DNA of 7,335 nt from Victivallales bacterium (GTDB lineage: Bacteria > Verrucomicrobiota > Lentisphaeria > Victivallales > Victivallaceae). This document shows, piece after piece, positions 5,529-7,335 of the stretch; the first letter of the stretch is position 1; every line of letters starts with the position of its first letter. The position numbers and the translations under genes were made by a program. The notes under the pieces are model-generated. The model saw only the letters and a program-made list of their open reading frames with translations. It was not told the DNA's origin and did no database searches. The stretch spans positions 1 through 7,335 of the forward strand of contig JAHOYW010000183.1 of NCBI GenBank assembly GCA_019038735.1, given 5' to 3'.

Positions 5529-5862
5529 AATAGCTTTGCATGGAGCCGGAACAAGTCAGATACTTGAACTTTTGCGCAAAAAATTTACAGTTGAAATTCT
5601 TGATGTCGATACAAGTAGTGTTGATAAGAATGATGAAACTATTGAACTGCGCTCAACTGATTGGTGGCGTAAGAATAAACACAGAATTATTGCTGGAGCT
5701 CGTTATAAAATCGATATGACCCAAAAAGAACTCGCCAAACAGTCCGGCATTCGTCAGTCAGTTATCAGTGAATACGAACGTGGCAAGCGCAGGGTAACCC
5801 TGAAAGCCGCCACCAAGCTGGCAACGGTACTCAATACCACACCCGAACATTTGATGGTGTAA
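5497..5862 (+). CDS. XRE-family helix-turn-helix antitoxin
   Basis: The 121-residue protein has a C-terminal XRE/Cro-type DNA-binding domain, about 61-121. Its core is MTQKELAKQSGIRQSVISEYERGKRRV (74-100): the helix 2 to helix 3 unit with the typical SEYERGKR turn, followed by TLKAATKLATVLNTTPEHLM. The N-terminal part (MLAVVKKPHTEIALHG, then QILELLRKKFTVEILDV and an acidic linker) is probably the toxin-binding and folding region, a layout seen in HigA-like antitoxins encoded after their toxin. It should neutralise the upstream toxin and repress the shared promoter. AGAGG (5486-5490) lies 6 bases before the ATG, and the start overlaps the toxin reading frame by 32 bases, suggesting coupled translation. 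Its stop is 14 bases from the converging end of the 470-residue gene. Confidence 0.88.
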   Translation: MLAVVKKPHTEIALHGAGTSQILELLRKKFTVEILDVDTSSVDKNDETIELRSTDWWRKNKHRIIAGARYKIDMTQKELAKQSGIRQSVISEYERGKRRVTLKAATKLATVLNTTPEHLMV

Positions 5863-5870
5863 TTTTTTTA
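5836..5870 (+). terminator. Weak candidate terminator of the toxin-antitoxin operon
   Basis: ACACC and GGTGT at the very end of the antitoxin gene can form a 5-bp stem with an 11-12-base loop. The stem is followed by AA and seven Ts (to about 5869). The stem is short and partly A-T, so efficiency is doubtful, but no better terminator separates this gene from the convergent one. Confidence 0.3.
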
Positions 5871-5876
5871 AGTGCA

Positions 5877-7289
5877 TTATTTTTCAATAACGATAAAGTT
5901 TATATCCTTATTTTCGTAGTCTCTAGAAAGAGTTTCTGATTTGTCCTTTTTGAAATTTTCGCCGACGCTATAGATATAAAAACCGCTTTTATTGCTAACA
6001 TTGAATCTATTTTCAATATCTTTTATTCTTTCGGGGTCAAGTTTTCCGTCTGGGATTATAGGCGTGGAATATTCTACTTTGAAATCTCCATGAAAGTATC
6101 TTAAGCTGTTGCCGTCAAAAGGATCGATTGGAACTGATTTCATAAACTCAGGAACAAGTTTTTTAAGATTTTCGGGTAGTTTGCCGTATTTTCCCTGATA
6201 AAGTTTGACTGCGCAGGCGGTTTTGGCACAGCGAAGTAATGCTATCATCCTCATTGTTCTAGTATAGGTATCAATACAATACTTAGTATTTGCAAGCATA
6301 AGCATTAAGAATAGTGAATCAGGAGTCTTTTTTTCTATTTCCTGTAGTGAACTTTTTCTTTTAGAATAATTGTCTAATGGAATATTTATAAGTTTTTTAA
6401 TTAGCTCTATTTCTTTAATAATATCACTATCGCTATCTGAAATGAGGCAGATAAGTTCCAAACCAAATTTTTGTAGAAAAAGCTCCAGTTTTGTGGAATC
6501 AGGAATCCTCTGATACACAAATTTTTTAGCTGACAGAGCCAATGTCAATCCCAATTTTAATGTCCTGTCTCTACCGCCAGCAATAAGTTGTTCATGTTTA
6601 TCTATAACTGTGTAAAAAGATTTTAGTTCTTCAGTGGATGCTTTAAATATATTTATGTAGCGCTGTAAGCGTTTCAGAGTAGTGGTATCGCAACCATAAA
6701 ATACTAATTGAGCAATAAGTTCAGGAGATTGATTAGCGAAAGTAGCCATATGGAACATTTTTCTTAATAATCTATTTGCTTTCTGCTGTGCGTTTTCGTT
6801 TATTGCAAGTTCTGTTTTTAAAGCGTAAACCCCTACTATGTCTCGAATAACTGAACTTGGGAAAGTTGTCTCCCATTTATATTTTTTCCAAGCATAATTA
6901 AAGCGGACATAGTTGTATTTTTTGATTTGTTTTGCTTCCTCTAACAAATCAATATTTCTTGCAATATATTTTTTTAACGGAGTCAATAATGGGGGTGCGA
7001 TTTTTTGATCAAGCCAAGGAGCTCTGACATATCCTTCAATGATAAGGATATTATTATTTTGAGGCTTGCGATATAACTTTTCAGCTCTTTTGAAAATTTT
7101 AGCAGCATTCTGGTTTGCGGGAACAGCTTTGTAATATTTTGAGATAAATTCTTTTGGCGTTACCGCAAAACCTTCTTTTTGTAGCTGGCTGACCGTTGAG
7201 TGAAATCGGTACTTGTTAAGGGAAACAATAGAGATAATCACAGCGATAATCAGAATTGGAAGTAGTTTGAAAATTTTTCTTACGGTCAT
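5877..7289 (-). CDS. Membrane-anchored PVC-type protein with pseudopilin-like C-terminal module, function unknown
   Basis: The 470-residue protein has one N-terminal membrane segment (LLPILIIAVIISIVSL, about 9-24) after a basic start. It then has a long, mostly helical, lysine-rich exported part (about 30-340) that I do not recognise. The C-terminal 130 residues carry a recurrent module: a helix (TMRMIALLRCAKTACAVKLY, 345-364), GKYGKLPENLKKLVPEF, VPIDPFDGNSLRYF (386-399), then FYIYSVGEN (437-445) and a final strand. In arrangement it resembles the type II secretion pseudopilin core (residues after the long helix, including a proline-rich loop). Proteins ending like this form large families in planctomycetes, verrucomicrobia and lentisphaerae; their role is not established. 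GAGGA (7299-7303) is 9 bases before the ATG, and TATTAT (7327-7332) is a possible -10 box. It stands alone here, convergent with the antitoxin gene. A role in cell-envelope structure or secretion is only a guess. Confidence 0.8.
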   Translation of the reverse strand: MTVRKIFKLLPILIIAVIISIVSLNKYRFHSTVSQLQKEGFAVTPKEFISKYYKAVPANQNAAKIFKRAEKLYRKPQNNNILIIEGYVRAPWLDQKIAPPLLTPLKKYIARNIDLLEEAKQIKKYNYVRFNYAWKKYKWETTFPSSVIRDIVGVYALKTELAINENAQQKANRLLRKMFHMATFANQSPELIAQLVFYGCDTTTLKRLQRYINIFKASTEELKSFYTVIDKHEQLIAGGRDRTLKLGLTLALSAKKFVYQRIPDSTKLELFLQKFGLELICLISDSDSDIIKEIELIKKLINIPLDNYSKRKSSLQEIEKKTPDSLFLMLMLANTKYCIDTYTRTMRMIALLRCAKTACAVKLYQGKYGKLPENLKKLVPEFMKSVPIDPFDGNSLRYFHGDFKVEYSTPIIPDGKLDPERIKDIENRFNVSNKSGFYIYSVGENFKKDKSETLSRDYENKDINFIVIEK

Positions 7290-7335
7290 TTACGGATTTC
7301 CTCAAATCATTAAATCAAATAATTAGATAATATAC

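Noticed and set aside
1..7335. CRISPR arrays, insertion sequences, integrases or tRNA genes
   Set aside because: No regularly spaced repeats, transposase or integrase motifs, terminal inverted repeats with target duplications, or tRNA folds were seen on either strand.

Overview
The window looks like a chromosomal segment (not a mobile island) from an AT-rich, Gram-negative, anaerobic bacterium. A lipoprotein with a lipobox and a second exported protein point to a two-membrane cell. HydE points to [FeFe]-hydrogenase metabolism, hence anaerobiosis. The 470-residue membrane-anchored protein ends in a pseudopilin-like module (Tyr...GKYGKLPENLKKLVPEF...DPFDG...YSVG) of the kind found in many paralogues in Planctomycetes, Verrucomicrobia and Lentisphaerae. 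Together with the very large NAD-glutamate dehydrogenase, this favours a PVC-group organism, perhaps Lentisphaerae-like. That assignment is inference, since no rRNA or other taxonomic marker is present.

Layout. 1-1595 (minus) is the N-terminal 531 codons of a large NAD-specific glutamate dehydrogenase that runs off the left edge. 1596-1883 is an intergenic region with a convincing sigma-70-type promoter facing each way. 1884-3530 (plus) is a tight three-gene cluster: an exported protein of unknown function, a small lipoprotein, and an exodeoxyribonuclease III/AP endonuclease. 3531-3736 has no gene but is packed with inverted and direct repeats. 3737-4024 (plus) is an acylphosphatase, converging with hydE (4036-5121, minus), which encodes the radical-SAM H-cluster maturase. 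5262-5862 (plus) is a toxin-first RelE/HigB-type toxin-antitoxin pair with overlapping genes; its promoter overlaps a perfect 10-bp tandem repeat. 5877-7289 (minus) is the anchored PVC-type protein of unknown function.

How the genes work together. There is no single pathway. Amino-acid catabolism (glutamate to 2-oxoglutarate plus NADH) and hydrogenase maturation both fit a fermentative life, but they are separate transcription units. No HydF, HydG or hydrogenase structural gene lies here. The toxin-antitoxin pair is a self-contained module. The most interesting points are the structured 206-bp spacer between the exonuclease and acylphosphatase genes, the predicted leaderless start of hydE, the repeat-based operator of the toxin-antitoxin pair, and the co-transcription of two unknown envelope proteins with a DNA-repair nuclease. 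I did not find a clearly new multi-gene defence or mobile system.
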